Below are positions 10,106 through 20,149 of a stretch of DNA of 64,000 nucleotides, in pieces. The notes beneath the pieces are model-generated. The model worked only from the letters and a program-made list of their open reading frames with translations. It ran no database searches and was not told the DNA's origin. The stretch covers positions 43,219 through 107,218 of the forward strand of contig MU130262.1 in assembly GCA_015039465.1 (NCBI GenBank), written 5' to 3'. Source of the stretch: Phlegmacium glaucopus (lineage: Eukaryota > Basidiomycota > Agaricomycetes > Agaricales > Cortinariaceae). Both the position numbers and the translations under genes were made by a program. Every line of letters begins with the position of its first letter. The stretch's first letter is position 1.

Positions 10106-12008
10106 TCGGGTCGGACCCACCAAAATAATGTAGTATTCATAGTTTTGTTAAATTAAACTCCAAAATTTACAAACATCCTCCATATCTACAACGACTCACT
10201 GTCATTAGGGACGGTTTTCACGATTTAATTCTTTCGATTTTAACTTCGAAATATCTGAGACGTCATTCGGTGAATTTGTTGTTCGAGACCACTCTATTTT
10301 ACAAAGAATACATATCTTGAAATTAAGGAGAACTAATGAAAAAAATGTATTATTTAAAATCACTTCTATCGTCACATTAAAGGTATTTTCCTTCCAAATT
10401 TTTTATTCCTTTTTATAAAACTAGTTCTCTATAACAAGTCTAACTACTTTTTTACTATGAAACAATAACCTGACTTCGTGGTATAACTCAAGGACTATCA
10501 CAGATATTTGTTAAAGACAAAAACGACGGTTTAAGTCGGACTCTCGACGAAACATTCGTCGAGAGTAGGTGGTTAGACTGAAGGAAAGTGAGGATGGAGG
10601 TGGTATAACAAGAGAGTAGACAGGATCGATAGTTTATAACAAGTAAATCAGTATATCACAACCATTTGTTCGGATAAGATGGAGATTTAATATAATCGGA
10701 AGTTCTAAATCGAGACTAGAACTAGACTAGAACTAGACTAACCTGACCATAACGTCAAGAACTATAGATTTTTGTACATTCAAAATTAAAGGAATATCAT
10801 ATACTTTCGAGATTGACAAGTTTTGAAGTTAGATGTCAATGTTAAGTGGTTTAAAGGAGTGTAAAAATGGAAAACTGGTCAGTACGGGGGTTTTCCTCGA
10901 GTTCGGGTTTGTCGATTGGAACTTTTAGAGGTTTTCCGTTCTCTACGATTGGAAGATTTTTTAGGACGTCGAAATCGGAGTCGAAGACGAAGACTTTTCA
11001 AACTCTCACGTCATTAAGTTATAGTCGTCGTTGAACGTCTATACCTCCGAGTTTAATGAAGAGAACTTCAACTCGATCTTTTCAGAGTACTCGTCACAAA
11101 CAATGTTGAAGCTTGCCGAGTCTGCTCAGACCGGCATTTGTCAGCATATTTCAGCTAGCAGCAAGCCACTCGAGTTTTCTTATGGTTCTCATTTCAGAGT
11201 TCCGTCGCAGAATTCTCAAACTCTCTCAAACTCTCGCTCCATTGGTTCCAATTCTAGAGTTCTTAATCGATGGCAATGTAGGTCACATTGATGCCATAAA
11301 TATCATTTATTTTCCCTCAGCACGTATCTACTTTGTCCGCGTACAATCATCCATCCGTATACATATTTATTCACTTTGCTACTTCCTTTACTCCACTCGT
11401 ACACATTCTGCCTTCACTGTACCTCTTCCACCCTACGTACATCTACTTTGCTCGCGTACAAGCCACCTCTATCCTTTTTCTTTTCTTTCAAGCATTGTCA
11501 CAAGATTTAAGAGTCTCGAAGACCTCTTACGAGTTTTTATATAACTCGTCAATTCTAGACGTGAACTTCAACTTTTTCTAACAATGTTTCTAGAAATAGC
11601 GGTCAACGCTTTACTTACAACACGAGCCGTCGTACGGTCATTTCCGTTTCGACAAGAATTCCTTTGCCAACGACTCAACCACCTTATATTCGTCTTTTAT
11701 TACTTCCTCCGGTTCCTCGAGGTTTTCGTAAGACGAGAACTACGAGTTATACATCTACAAGATTTCAGTCTGTTACTTGTAAACGTCTTTCTCGAGAGTT
11801 CGTTAAGTCTTGTGATAAGTTTTCTCGAACGTATATGAACACTTTTCGACTTTAGTAGTGTTTCACGTAACTTTCCGAGATTCAGTCTCCATATGTTAGA
11901 TTTCGGTTTTACACGTTCCCGATGTCGTCAGTTCCTTTTACGACAAGTCTTTCGATCCAGAGTCCAAAATGACCTTTTTAGATGGGAGATAGAAAACTTC
12001 TTCCCCCA

Positions 12009-12011
<3 letters not shown>
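10106..12011. other. Mirror-reversed block: coding only when complemented but not reversed
   Basis: Take the base-by-base complement left to right, without reversing. An ATG appears at 10883-10885 and opens MPPKGAQAQTANLENLQKAR..., 95 codons of coiled-coil-like protein, with a likely donor or frame change near 11113. A spliced segment follows (KVSRQRLKSLREFESEVTKV). After an intron-like stretch, an open run of about 167 codons (11509 to 12010) includes ENAQKYIEQLRSALEVEKDC, KAVLKETVAELVEYKQKIMK and ARSQVLLEKSTLYLLKKGV. On the real plus and minus strands the same bases give only short, low-quality ORFs. The left 130 bases match 12041-12166 read backwards on the same strand. The block therefore has the base order of the element's minus-strand gene, string-reversed. 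Its biological or technical origin is undecided. Confidence 0.85.

Positions 12012-12039
<28 letters not shown>
12012..12039 (+). repeat. Run of 28 A at the right seam of the mirror block
   Basis: An uninterrupted A28 tract separates the end of the mirror-reversed block from the normally oriented right end of the element. It interrupts the protein read from the block right after GV-Y. Confidence 0.95.
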
Positions 12040-12316
12040 CACTTTTAGCTTTTTTAATTTAGCACTTTTGGCAGGGATTACTGTCACTCAGTAACATCTA
12101 TACCTCCTACAAACATGTAAAACCTCAAATTAAATTGTTTTGATACTTATGATGTAATAAAACCACCCAGGCTGGGCTGCAAGCCATTGTGGAAAGCACA
12201 ATTTCCGTGGGTCACTTATTTGAGGGTGACCGTGATGTCACTCTGTGATGTTACAGTACGTCACACTGCCTGAGATTGCCGACCCCCAATAACAGCGAGA
12301 GGGATAGCTTGCTCCC

Positions 12317-13540
12317 CCAACCTTGCCAAACAATATTCGCCCGTTTTTCCTCCTCTTCCTGGTGTTTACGATTCTCATCATTAGTACGCTGTTTTCGCCA
12401 TTCCTCCTTCTTTGTTACCAGTACCTCGCGTTCCAGATTCTCATAATCAATCCGATCTTTCCTCTATTGTGCCTTCGCCGCTGCCAGCGCCTCGCAATTG
12501 TGATTCTCCTGATCAACCCGATCTTTTCTCCACCGCTCTTTCTCCGCTATCAGTGCCTCGTGTTCTAAACGATAATTTCCTTGTTCTTTTTGCCACGCCT
12601 TCCTCCACTCCCACTGCATTGCGTTCCGAGTTCCAAGCGTTGCGCATCGCTTGGTAACGGTGCCCTTCGGCAGCCCATTCACTTCGGACGTTTACCATAT
12701 AGGGATAGAAAATAGCTGTGATGTTCAGGATTATCAGTACGCACACAAGGATGTTTAACGGGTTAAATGGTTGTGGTTGGGGTGGTGTAATAACTGGGAC
12801 GTGGTTGGGGTGTTGGGGCGGGTTGTCTGAGCCACAGTTAGGGTGAGGAGGTGAGGAGGATCTAAAGCCGTCCAGCGATATGGGACCAGAGAGTATTCTG
12901 CGAATCTGGCTCAAGTCCCTCTTGGGTTAGATCCCTTGAAAGAATGCTGGAATAAAAGTATTGATATTCATGGTCAACAACTTTTTCCTTCTCGTTGTGA
13001 CACTCAGGTAAACTTTCATTATCTATTTTCGATTTCGAAGTATCTTCATTTTTTTTGTCTCGTTCCAGGGAATGTGTGGGACTGTTGTAGGCCACTGGCT
13101 CGTCAGCTTCAATGAAGCTGTATGCGTTACATGGTGGGCTGGGTATGACAACAAGGTATTCATCGATATATATGCTTTGGCTTCTCCACACGCTAATGAC
13201 TACAACAGGGCTGCGTCGAACGAGGACTCCATGTTCGTTTTCATGGCTGTTAAACAATCCCGGTACAGATAACTATAATGACTTTCACAGCGCTACGAAT
13301 CCATCTTGATGAACCTCCAAAACGGCGACGATTGGCACGAAATGTGTGCTACTACTCCGGGACATGTGCAGGGCAGGGACTTCGATGGACCAACAAGTTG
13401 TGCAAGTTGGGTGAGTTTTGACAAGTTTCAAATGCTAAAGATTTTTTGCATCAACTTATTTGATACTCGGATGCTTTTTTCAGAGAAGCGGCATTAATGC
13501 GATATGGTTAGTCGAGGACGAAAACTGCCTTTAGAGAAAT
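12317..13540. pseudogene. Coiled-coil protein gene, copy 2, broken by inversion and insertions
   Basis: The homologue of the gene at 3223-4620. Its start exon is separated by the 8728-9481 element. The Pro-rich exon is split by the 2.7-kb element at 9603-12288. The segment 12317-12863 is inverted: its coiled coil and Pro-rich region read on the minus strand (FNPLNILVCVLIILNITAIF, then MVNVRSEWAAEGHRYQAMRN), while the C-terminal part (12863-13540) stays on the plus strand (ECWNKSIDIHG, then GTVVGHWLVSFNEAVCVTWW and MCATTPGHVQGRDFDGP). No single reading can give the full protein. It preserves an uninterrupted membrane helix where copy 1 has a TGA, which helps reconstruct the ancestor. Confidence 0.85.
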
Positions 13541-14111
13541 CAAATTTCATAGTTATTATGTAGTATAGCGGCTAGTACGCATCGATTGCAAAGACAAATA
13601 TTTCTGGGTTATCGACAACTTCAGTCCCTCCATCCTCACCTTCAACACCTTAACCAGCCATCCATCAAAAGAATCGTCAACGGCTTTAAAAGCCATAGCG
13701 ACACGCGTCATGCATCATGAGTGATAATAAATCCTTATTATTTATTCGACGAGAGTCATTGTAGTGTGCCTCCTTCAAACTTTTTATGTAAGATTCACTC
13801 GTCACGGACGGAAACTGCCTTTAGAGAAATCAAATTGTATAATTATGTAGTATAGCGGTTAGTACGCATCGATTGCAAAGAAATATTTCGGGATTAGCTA
13901 CAACTTCAGTCTCCTACCACCCGCACCTTAACCTTAACCAGTCATGCAGATCCACCATACTACAGGTAATATCAAATGAGCATGAGAAGCATAAGCATAA
14001 AGAATGAGAATTTAATGCATGCTATAGTAGATACCAGTATTTACCGACATACATACGTAGTACTATACTATCGACGGTCCGCTTATATAACTGGTGGTAT
14101 AGTATTCGCTA

Positions 14112-15967
14112 TCATAGATGAGGAATTAGTTGTGTCCATGTTGGGGTTTGGTATGCCTCGATAGGAAGCTCCCTGATGCTAATAAAGGCTTCGACGACCA
14201 AATATGCTCGGCAGAAGACATAGCCGATCGTAATAAATACACCCAGAACGAAAATAACGCAAGCAATGACACGAAGTAGTCCGGCCAAAACATCCATGGC
14301 TTTATTCGTTTGTATGGCAGCTGAGCGATCCACTGACTTGCTATAGGAGATGAGAACTTCAGAACTGTCAAACAAAAGTGGGATCGTCGCCCCTCCTGCA
14401 ACTACCACGACACATGAAATCCTCCACAAAAGACATTCTGGCCAACTTGGAAAGAAATCATTCCATTTCAACGCATGTAGGCCGCCATATGCACCGCTGA
14501 AAAGTGCAAATGCAAATTTGAAAGCAACTCTGATATCCGGGGCACCACCTGGATCCAGGGATGGCATATCATGATTTCCGACACTTCTTTTCACCACAAT
14601 ATGGGCTAAAAGAAATTATCAGATTCATCGGCAGGCCAAGAACTACTTTCATGGGTACCTGGTTTGCGGTCAGTGATCTGCCAAAAACCACTTAAATCTA
14701 CAAATTGGTTAATAAGACTGGTTTCGAGCTACACATATCCCCTACTTACTGGGATGTTTTTTGATCGCTTGACTAGCTAACCTCCATCTCCAGATATCTT
14801 CTCGACAGAGCGCCACTGTACGGCTGTCGGACGTTGCAAGCTGTTGATATCCGAATTTCCGCTTTAACATATGCCATTGAGCCAGGAATAGGCTAACCTT
14901 TGGTGGCGGGAAGACGTCCTTGATCACGAAGCAAGTCCCCTTGAGAGTCTCCCCTTTTGCTAATTCAACCGACTCCTCGTCTGGAGCATCGGCCCTCTCC
15001 TCCACATTTGGTAGGTTATCCTCGGAGTAGAAAAGGTAAGACATTTCGAAAGGAACCTTTTGTTCATTATTCCAAAGCCGCTCGCTGGCAGTGCTTGTCA
15101 TCCACATAAACGCGCACAAAGGGGGCGCCCAATCACTGGATATGGCATGCAGACTCCTGACTTCCAAAGGCTTCCGGAACCAAAACCCGTAGATGGCGAG
15201 TGCACAAAGTGCATGTCCTACGGTATTGACTTCTAGTAAGGTGACGGGAAGCTTGGTAGCCAGTCGAGAGATGCATTGCAGCACAAACCATCCTGCTTGA
15301 ATGCAGAGCAAGGCCTTTCTTAGCGAGTCAGCTTTACTTTTGTCGATAATGGATTCTTCAGAAATGCGAATCTCTTCAATATGGCCCATATTCGCAAGGA
15401 AGGAAACTCCTGCAGCTGTCAAAGGAACTTGAAGCGGGGAAGGGCGGCCCTGAATGAATGATTCTTCAATTTTGAAGGCAAAACCTCCCATTCCTGCGTA
15501 GAAACCGTGCACTATCGTCCAGCGCCTGTTCTGGGGACTTTGCGGCTGTCGAAATTACCTGAATATATGTTCGACCACTCAAAGATTGACGGACATACCA
15601 TGCCGTGACTGTCCTGCTTGTCAATGATATCGTTGATTTCCTTGGCGAGCGATTTTGCGGAAATCCATTGCCTCCAAGCAATATATGCGACAATTTCTGG
15701 GGCCAATAGAGCGATCAAAGTCCACATGAGCTTACGTGCCATCCGACTTATGGGGCTCTCGTCTTGAGGCGGAATGTTCATATGCATCGCAGTCCACATG
15801 CAAAGGATCAATGTGAGCACGCAGGTGGTAAGAATATTAAATGTTCCTCGAGTCGGGGGTGGTGAGACCCAGTGCACCGTTTCCAAGTTACTGCCGTGCC
15901 CAACTGGAGAGGAGAAAACATGCATAAGATCGATATTGCATGCTAGAACAATAATGAAGGTTAACAT
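14112..15967 (-). CDS. Fungal multi-pass membrane protein, WVSPPPTRGT/HGFYA family (copy 2)
   Basis: Exons 15967-15599, 15545-14750, 14697-14659 and 14605-14112. They total 1698 nt (565 residues) with all phases closed. The exon-intron structure is identical to the paralog at 5174-7020, and motifs are kept: HWVSPPPTRGT, WRQWI, HGFYAGMGGFAF and a C-terminal group of membrane segments. Differences cluster in the last exon, around two residues longer with a changed loop (DPGGAPDIRVAFKFAFALFS). An upstream in-frame ATG at 16012 would add 15 residues; I prefer 15967 because it aligns with the only ATG available in copy 1. It is intact although the neighbouring gene of the same duplicated block is destroyed, which suggests selection or a recent duplication. 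Confidence 0.85.
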
Positions 15968-16315
15968 GGTTGTGATTGAAGCGAAAGAGTTGGCAGTCAT
16001 TTTATATATCAACAGCTTTTCCTGTCTTGCGTTCGGGGTCTTGGCACTGACAGTATGCTCTCTCTTGTTCTTTCGTCCACCTTGTTCTCATTGCGGTTAT
16101 CCTTTTCAGGACAAGGGTGACCATCACTGGTTCAATATTGCATGCGTAGAAGAATACAAGAAGAATACGAAAAAAGATCTTAACGATGTACATCCCTGGG
16201 ATTTCAATGCTGATGAAAATGACACATTGCCTTATTGAGCTTACTTGGTCTTGTTTGTGTTTGTCTTATACCCTTGTCATCACCACCGCTACGAACAGAA
16301 AGCACGAATTGAAAA

Positions 16316-16672
16316 ATGCCCGCCAAATACGAACCCCTCCCTACAGAACCTCGGTTTTCTCCTCGGATATCCTCACCCTCGCCTTCCTATGCCGTATACC
16401 CACCACTATATCAGAGCGATTCACCTCATTCCAATGAAGACGTCGAACAAGAAGCACCCCGTCGATCTCGAGTTAGACGTGATCCACTACCTTCATTTGA
16501 TTCAGACCCACGTTTTCACCAACCAACGCCATCACCATATGTGAGAGCAGGGCTTTTATTATTTACGGCGTTCTTGTTTTGGCTGGCTTTTGATATGCGG
16601 AAAGCCATTTGGGTGGAATCGGGAATGGGAATGAGCAAGAACGTTATAGAAGAGGTGGATCCTTCGTATTAA
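16316..16672 (+). CDS. Small single-pass membrane protein, 118 residues
   Basis: One uninterrupted exon. The N-terminal 75 residues are Pro/Ser/Arg-rich and disordered-looking (MPAKYEPLPTEPRFSPRISS). A hydrophobic segment follows (AGLLLFTAFLFWLAFDM) and a short tail ends VDPSY. Composition and layout resemble the N-terminal Pro-rich plus one-helix design of the gene at 2504-3089, but I see no sequence identity. Unknown function. The region 16680-17920 downstream holds no gene I can support; short ORFs there look random. Confidence 0.6.
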   Translation: MPAKYEPLPTEPRFSPRISSPSPSYAVYPPLYQSDSPHSNEDVEQEAPRRSRVRRDPLPSFDSDPRFHQPTPSPYVRAGLLLFTAFLFWLAFDMRKAIWVESGMGMSKNVIEEVDPSY

Positions 16673-17920
16673 GAATAAATGGCGTGGATGAGTGTGGGGT
16701 ATTAGCTTGCTAGGTGACGCTGTGTTGTTATTGCTGATGATTGCTGAACTAATTGGTCTTTTATTCTTGGACGCTCTAGGAACGCGCTTAATTCGCACAT
16801 CGGCTTGAACGAGTCAACTGGATTGGCTATCCTGTCTCCTCGATTAATTCTTTTCTTCGAACGTGTCTGCGCACCCCAAGCGGCGGCTTCGCCTTTCCTT
16901 GTTCATTCTGCCATCTAAATTCTTCCATCACCGTCAGTTCCCCTCCTCCAAATTCAAGACTTCTCTCATCCAAAACCACATACCACTACGAAAATATCAT
17001 TATTCTGGAACTGCATCTTCAGAGAAATAGAATTGGTTATCATATATCATACCGAAATGACATCCGGACTTTTATAAACACATTCGTCCTGTACGAAGGT
17101 TGTATAACTACGTTTATTATATATTGTATCAGAACGTTTTTGCACTTACTTTTTAGGTCACATTTAACGCCATTGTCAAGCCAGGGAAGTATAATTTCGA
17201 CTGCTCAAAGAGACAGCGACAAAGGTCCTCTTGGGATATATAGATAAGGCACTGGCGTCCCCCGCGCTCGTCACTTCCTACCGATTTACAACAGTGTCAG
17301 GTTGGAAAAGATGTGGCGCTATGCCAAAACCTTTCAGGCAACGACTCGTGATCAAAAGATGGTCTCACTCCGTTCTTAAGTCTTTACTTCAATCGACAAA
17401 AACTTACATGTAAGTAATACCACTATTTTGATCCTTTCTTTCCAGCTCTTCAGTCATTACCTCCTCGACCAGATCGTCAAGCTAGCCTGGAAAAAAATTA
17501 GTGAGTGTTGGTACATTTTCCACATTCTGCGACCCCCTTGGGTTGACTTGTTGTATCATGATGGTACTATTTTCTTTTCCACAATATGCCTAGTTGAACA
17601 TCAATATCAACATTCCTCTCCTGATGCACAATACCAATACTTCCTGTTTCTGGAATTCGGATTGTCAGGTGCACAGCGTCGCCATCAGTAAAATCACCTC
17701 TTTGACTTTGGCTTTTTTCCCGCTTTTGCCGTTAGACACAGCGCAAAATCTGGAAAGATACTGCATGAATGTGGATGTCTCATCGTCCCATTTTTTGTGC
17801 TTGCTATTTCCCGAATTTAGGCGCAATATATGATGGATATTTACCGAGTTCAAATGCGATAATGTATAATCCTGAATTCGAAATTATCACAGTAGTCATA
17901 TACATAGGACGATCACTACA

Positions 17921-19657
17921 TTAATGGTCGACAGATTTTCCTTCAGGTTTTCGTGTCTTGAAAAGTCCTCGATGCCTCACGTTTATAAGTATCTCATAAA
18001 CATTTTCTAATGCTTGTCCTTGAGAGATTGAGGGCAAACGTCTCCTGCCTGGTTTCGAAAGCAAAGCGGATAGATGGTTAACCAAATAAATGGATCATAT
18101 TATCCGAAAGTGACATACCGATGATCGCCCAATTCCTCGTACTTGGTATCCTCAATGTCTCAGTCTCCACCTCCCAACCACAGTGTAAACTTAACGAGCC
18201 AAGCCAGATCCTATACATCGAATATGAACTGGAATTACTTCCATCCCCACCCAGATTCAAAGTACCAGCAAAGTCGGTATCTGGAACGTGATACAGTGGT
18301 GTTGAAGAGCGTTCAAATTTAGCATCGAAAGCCCATGAACAACATGGAATCGAGAAGTATCCAGAAGCGTTGTGCATTGTCGAAAGTACCGGAACCCACG
18401 GTGTCAACTCATCTGCATGGTTTCCGATGATGAAAACGCCAGGTTTGAAGTAATCGTCGGATAACTTGTCAGCGATGTTGTTGTCGGTAGTTGGATCGAG
18501 GGCGTGTACATGAAGTCGTGCTTGTGTAGGATCTGGATAATGACTCCAGGACATTCGTGCACGAAGATCGATTCCGTAGCCTTCGTATCCTTCTGCGGTC
18601 AGGATATGGGTCAACAGACCATTTCCACATCTAACAAAGAATGTGAGAATTGGACCATGCAAGGGCGGAAGACGCATACCCAAGATCCAGGAAGCCTCCA
18701 GGAGGGCGTGGCCATTCCTTCCAAGGTTCACTGAGATTCGATGAGAGATTGGTCGAAGTATCGGTATCTGATGAAAATGTATCTTTCCACAGAAGCATCA
18801 GATAAGTGGCGATCCCAATGTCCTGGAATTGCATCAAATACCATGAGATGCATGACAAACGGATGTATTTACCTCAAAAACATGCTTCAACGGATCTGTT
18901 ACTTCCTTCCAAGTATCGACCAACTGCTTGTGTCGTTCCCGCATGATGAGATACAGATCTTGATAGATTTCTCTAGGCACCAAACAATCATGGATGACCC
19001 GTTTCTTATAGTTCGTCATTGCCCCCCATCCATATCGATGCAAAGTTTCAAGCAGAGCCAGGCATGTCCGGTATAGTCTAGAATTCGGATCTGTTGGCGT
19101 ACCAGGCAGAGGTATGACTTCAATTCGCAACGTCGGTGGATCCGAGGCGAGGTAGCGAAATGCGAGGTGGGAAACGGCAGGGTGGTAATACGGCAAAGAG
19201 GATCCAGCTTCCACCAAGGGAGTCAAAACCAAAGTATCAGGCGGAGAGGTACGCTCCATGGTCAATCCATATAGAGTACAATACTGTTCCAAGGCTGCAT
19301 CACGTCCAGGTCTTCTGGGAAGTAACTTTCTATGGATGCACCGGATAGGTCGACGATCCCTCAGAGTCGGTAGGGAGGGTGAAAATTCGGAGGTGGTATC
19401 AACGATGACTTCTGACCGTAGAATCAGGGTTGAGTTGTATTCAGGATGGTGGATAAGTTGAGAGATGGCAATTTCAAACTAAGGAAGATCATTGAAGTAG
19501 ACGAAAATTTGACCGATCCCAGTGGAAAACGTACGATCTCAGGTGGAAACCCAGCCACGCACGATATCAGGGGTACCCAATTGACGTTTTTGTCTCCTGA
19601 CATTAACTCGTGGGCAGTGCATTGTACTGGATCAAACTTAGGGCGTTGGAAAGCCAT
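17921..19657 (-). CDS. TRM44: tRNA (uracil-2'-O)-methyltransferase Trm44
   Basis: Trm44 uses S-adenosylmethionine to methylate the 2'-OH of U44 in tRNA-Ser in the cytoplasm. Five exons: 19657-19535, 19478-18873, 18822-18680, 18630-18119 and 18048-17921. They total 1512 nt (503 residues) and every phase closes. Family landmarks are clear: HHPEYNSTLILRSEV near the N-terminus, KHVFEDIGIATYLMLLWKD, the SAM-binding PPGGFLDLGCGNGLLTHIL, YGIDLRARMSW, IGNHADELTPW, IPCCSWAFDAKF, LNLGGDGSNSSSYSMYRIWL, and the C-terminal RIPSTRNWAIIGRRR. The length is in the usual fungal range. A short gene starts divergently at 19751, leaving only about 90 bp between them, so a shared promoter is likely. Nothing suggests damage. 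Confidence 0.95.
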
Positions 19658-19750
19658 TTTACTAATTGTTAGGGTCATGGGCTCTGGGTTCTGACACGCG
19701 CAGCTTGAATCTGAGTTAGAAATGAGATCATTGCCGTGGAAATTTTCACA

Positions 19751-20149
19751 ATGCCGTCTCAAAAGAGGACCGCCCAGCGCATAACCCGACCTTGGATTTC
19801 AAACATGGTTCGTGTAATCTCTCCGCTTGGAACTACTCCATTGTTTTGACACTTTCTCAGAGAATCTCTCAGACGAAGACTCGAATGATGGTTCCGGTGC
19901 GAAAGTGATGGATCTCATGGTTATGGAATGGCAAGAGAGACCGATGAAGAGATGGCGAGGAAATCTATGGGTGTGTCAATACGTGCATATAGCTACTGTA
20001 TTTACTGCGAGCAATATATATTGAATTATGTGCAAACTATCGAGCAAGCACTTGCAAAAAGAAAGGAAAACGAAGATACAATTACGGCAACAGCTTCGAA
20101 TTTCGGGTTAGCTGCCTCTATTCGGCACAGGGCTGAGCGCCAAAGATAG
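19751..20149 (+). CDS. Small uncharacterised protein, divergent from TRM44
   Basis: The ATG at 19751 opens MPSQKRTAQRITRPWISNM and then meets a probable intron. Two downstream stretches look coding: SDEDSNDGSGAKVMDLMV (about 19866-19930) and EQALAKRKENEDTITATA...RHRAERQR, which ends at a stop at 20147. An alternative frame in between (MARETDEEMARKSMG) also looks real. I could not find one exon set that joins all pieces in phase, so the borders are approximate. The product would be a small charged protein without a membrane segment. Function unknown. The region 20150-22040 shows only AT-rich spacer and scraps that might be old repeats. Confidence 0.4.

Larger units (their letters stand above)
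9603..12288 (-). mobile_element. 2.7-kb terminal-inverted-repeat element carrying a repeat-family gene fragment
   Basis: Ends read TGGGGGTCGGCAAT on both strands, followed by looser similarity with several GTCAC/GTGAC motifs. ATAACAG is duplicated at 9596-9602 and 12289-12295. The paralogous site in copy 1 (3357-3363) has one ATAACAG and no insert, so both borders are certain. The minus strand encodes part of a protein whose C-terminal piece ends at 9884. No transposase domain is recognisable, and the gene is cut short before the 3' end, so this looks like a non-autonomous derivative. hAT or KDZ-type elements of basidiomycetes are possible parents; a 7-bp duplication fits neither perfectly. 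Most of the interior is the mirror-reversed block described separately. Confidence 0.85.
7848..16015. repeat. Segmental duplication, copy 2 (with insertions and an inversion)
   Basis: Same order and orientation as 3105-7075 but twice as long. Four insertions (7999-8713, 8325-8600 nested within it, 8728-9481, 9603-12288) and an internal inversion (about 12317-12863) account for most of the extra length. The coiled-coil gene is destroyed; the membrane protein gene at its end is intact. The spacer 13560-14110 matches the corresponding spacer of copy 1 with small internal duplications (the 'gcctttagagaaatcaaatt' motif occurs twice, near 13530 and 13820). Confidence 0.9.

Noticed and set aside
10107..10123. 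Upstream extension of the minus-strand ORF (…LVGPTR) as a protein start
   Set aside because: These bases already belong to the mirror block, and the apparent start codon is TTG.
11031..11855. Plus-strand ORFs of 60-143 codons
   Set aside because: They are shadows of the mirror-reversed coding block. Composition is biased towards Leu, Ser and Phe, and no motif is visible; the coherent protein appears only in the unreversed complement.
15774..16238. Plus-strand ORF of 154 codons
   Set aside because: Its first half is antisense to the intact membrane protein gene. The tail (CSHCGYPFQDKGDHHWFNIA) is intriguing but has no start or partner of its own.
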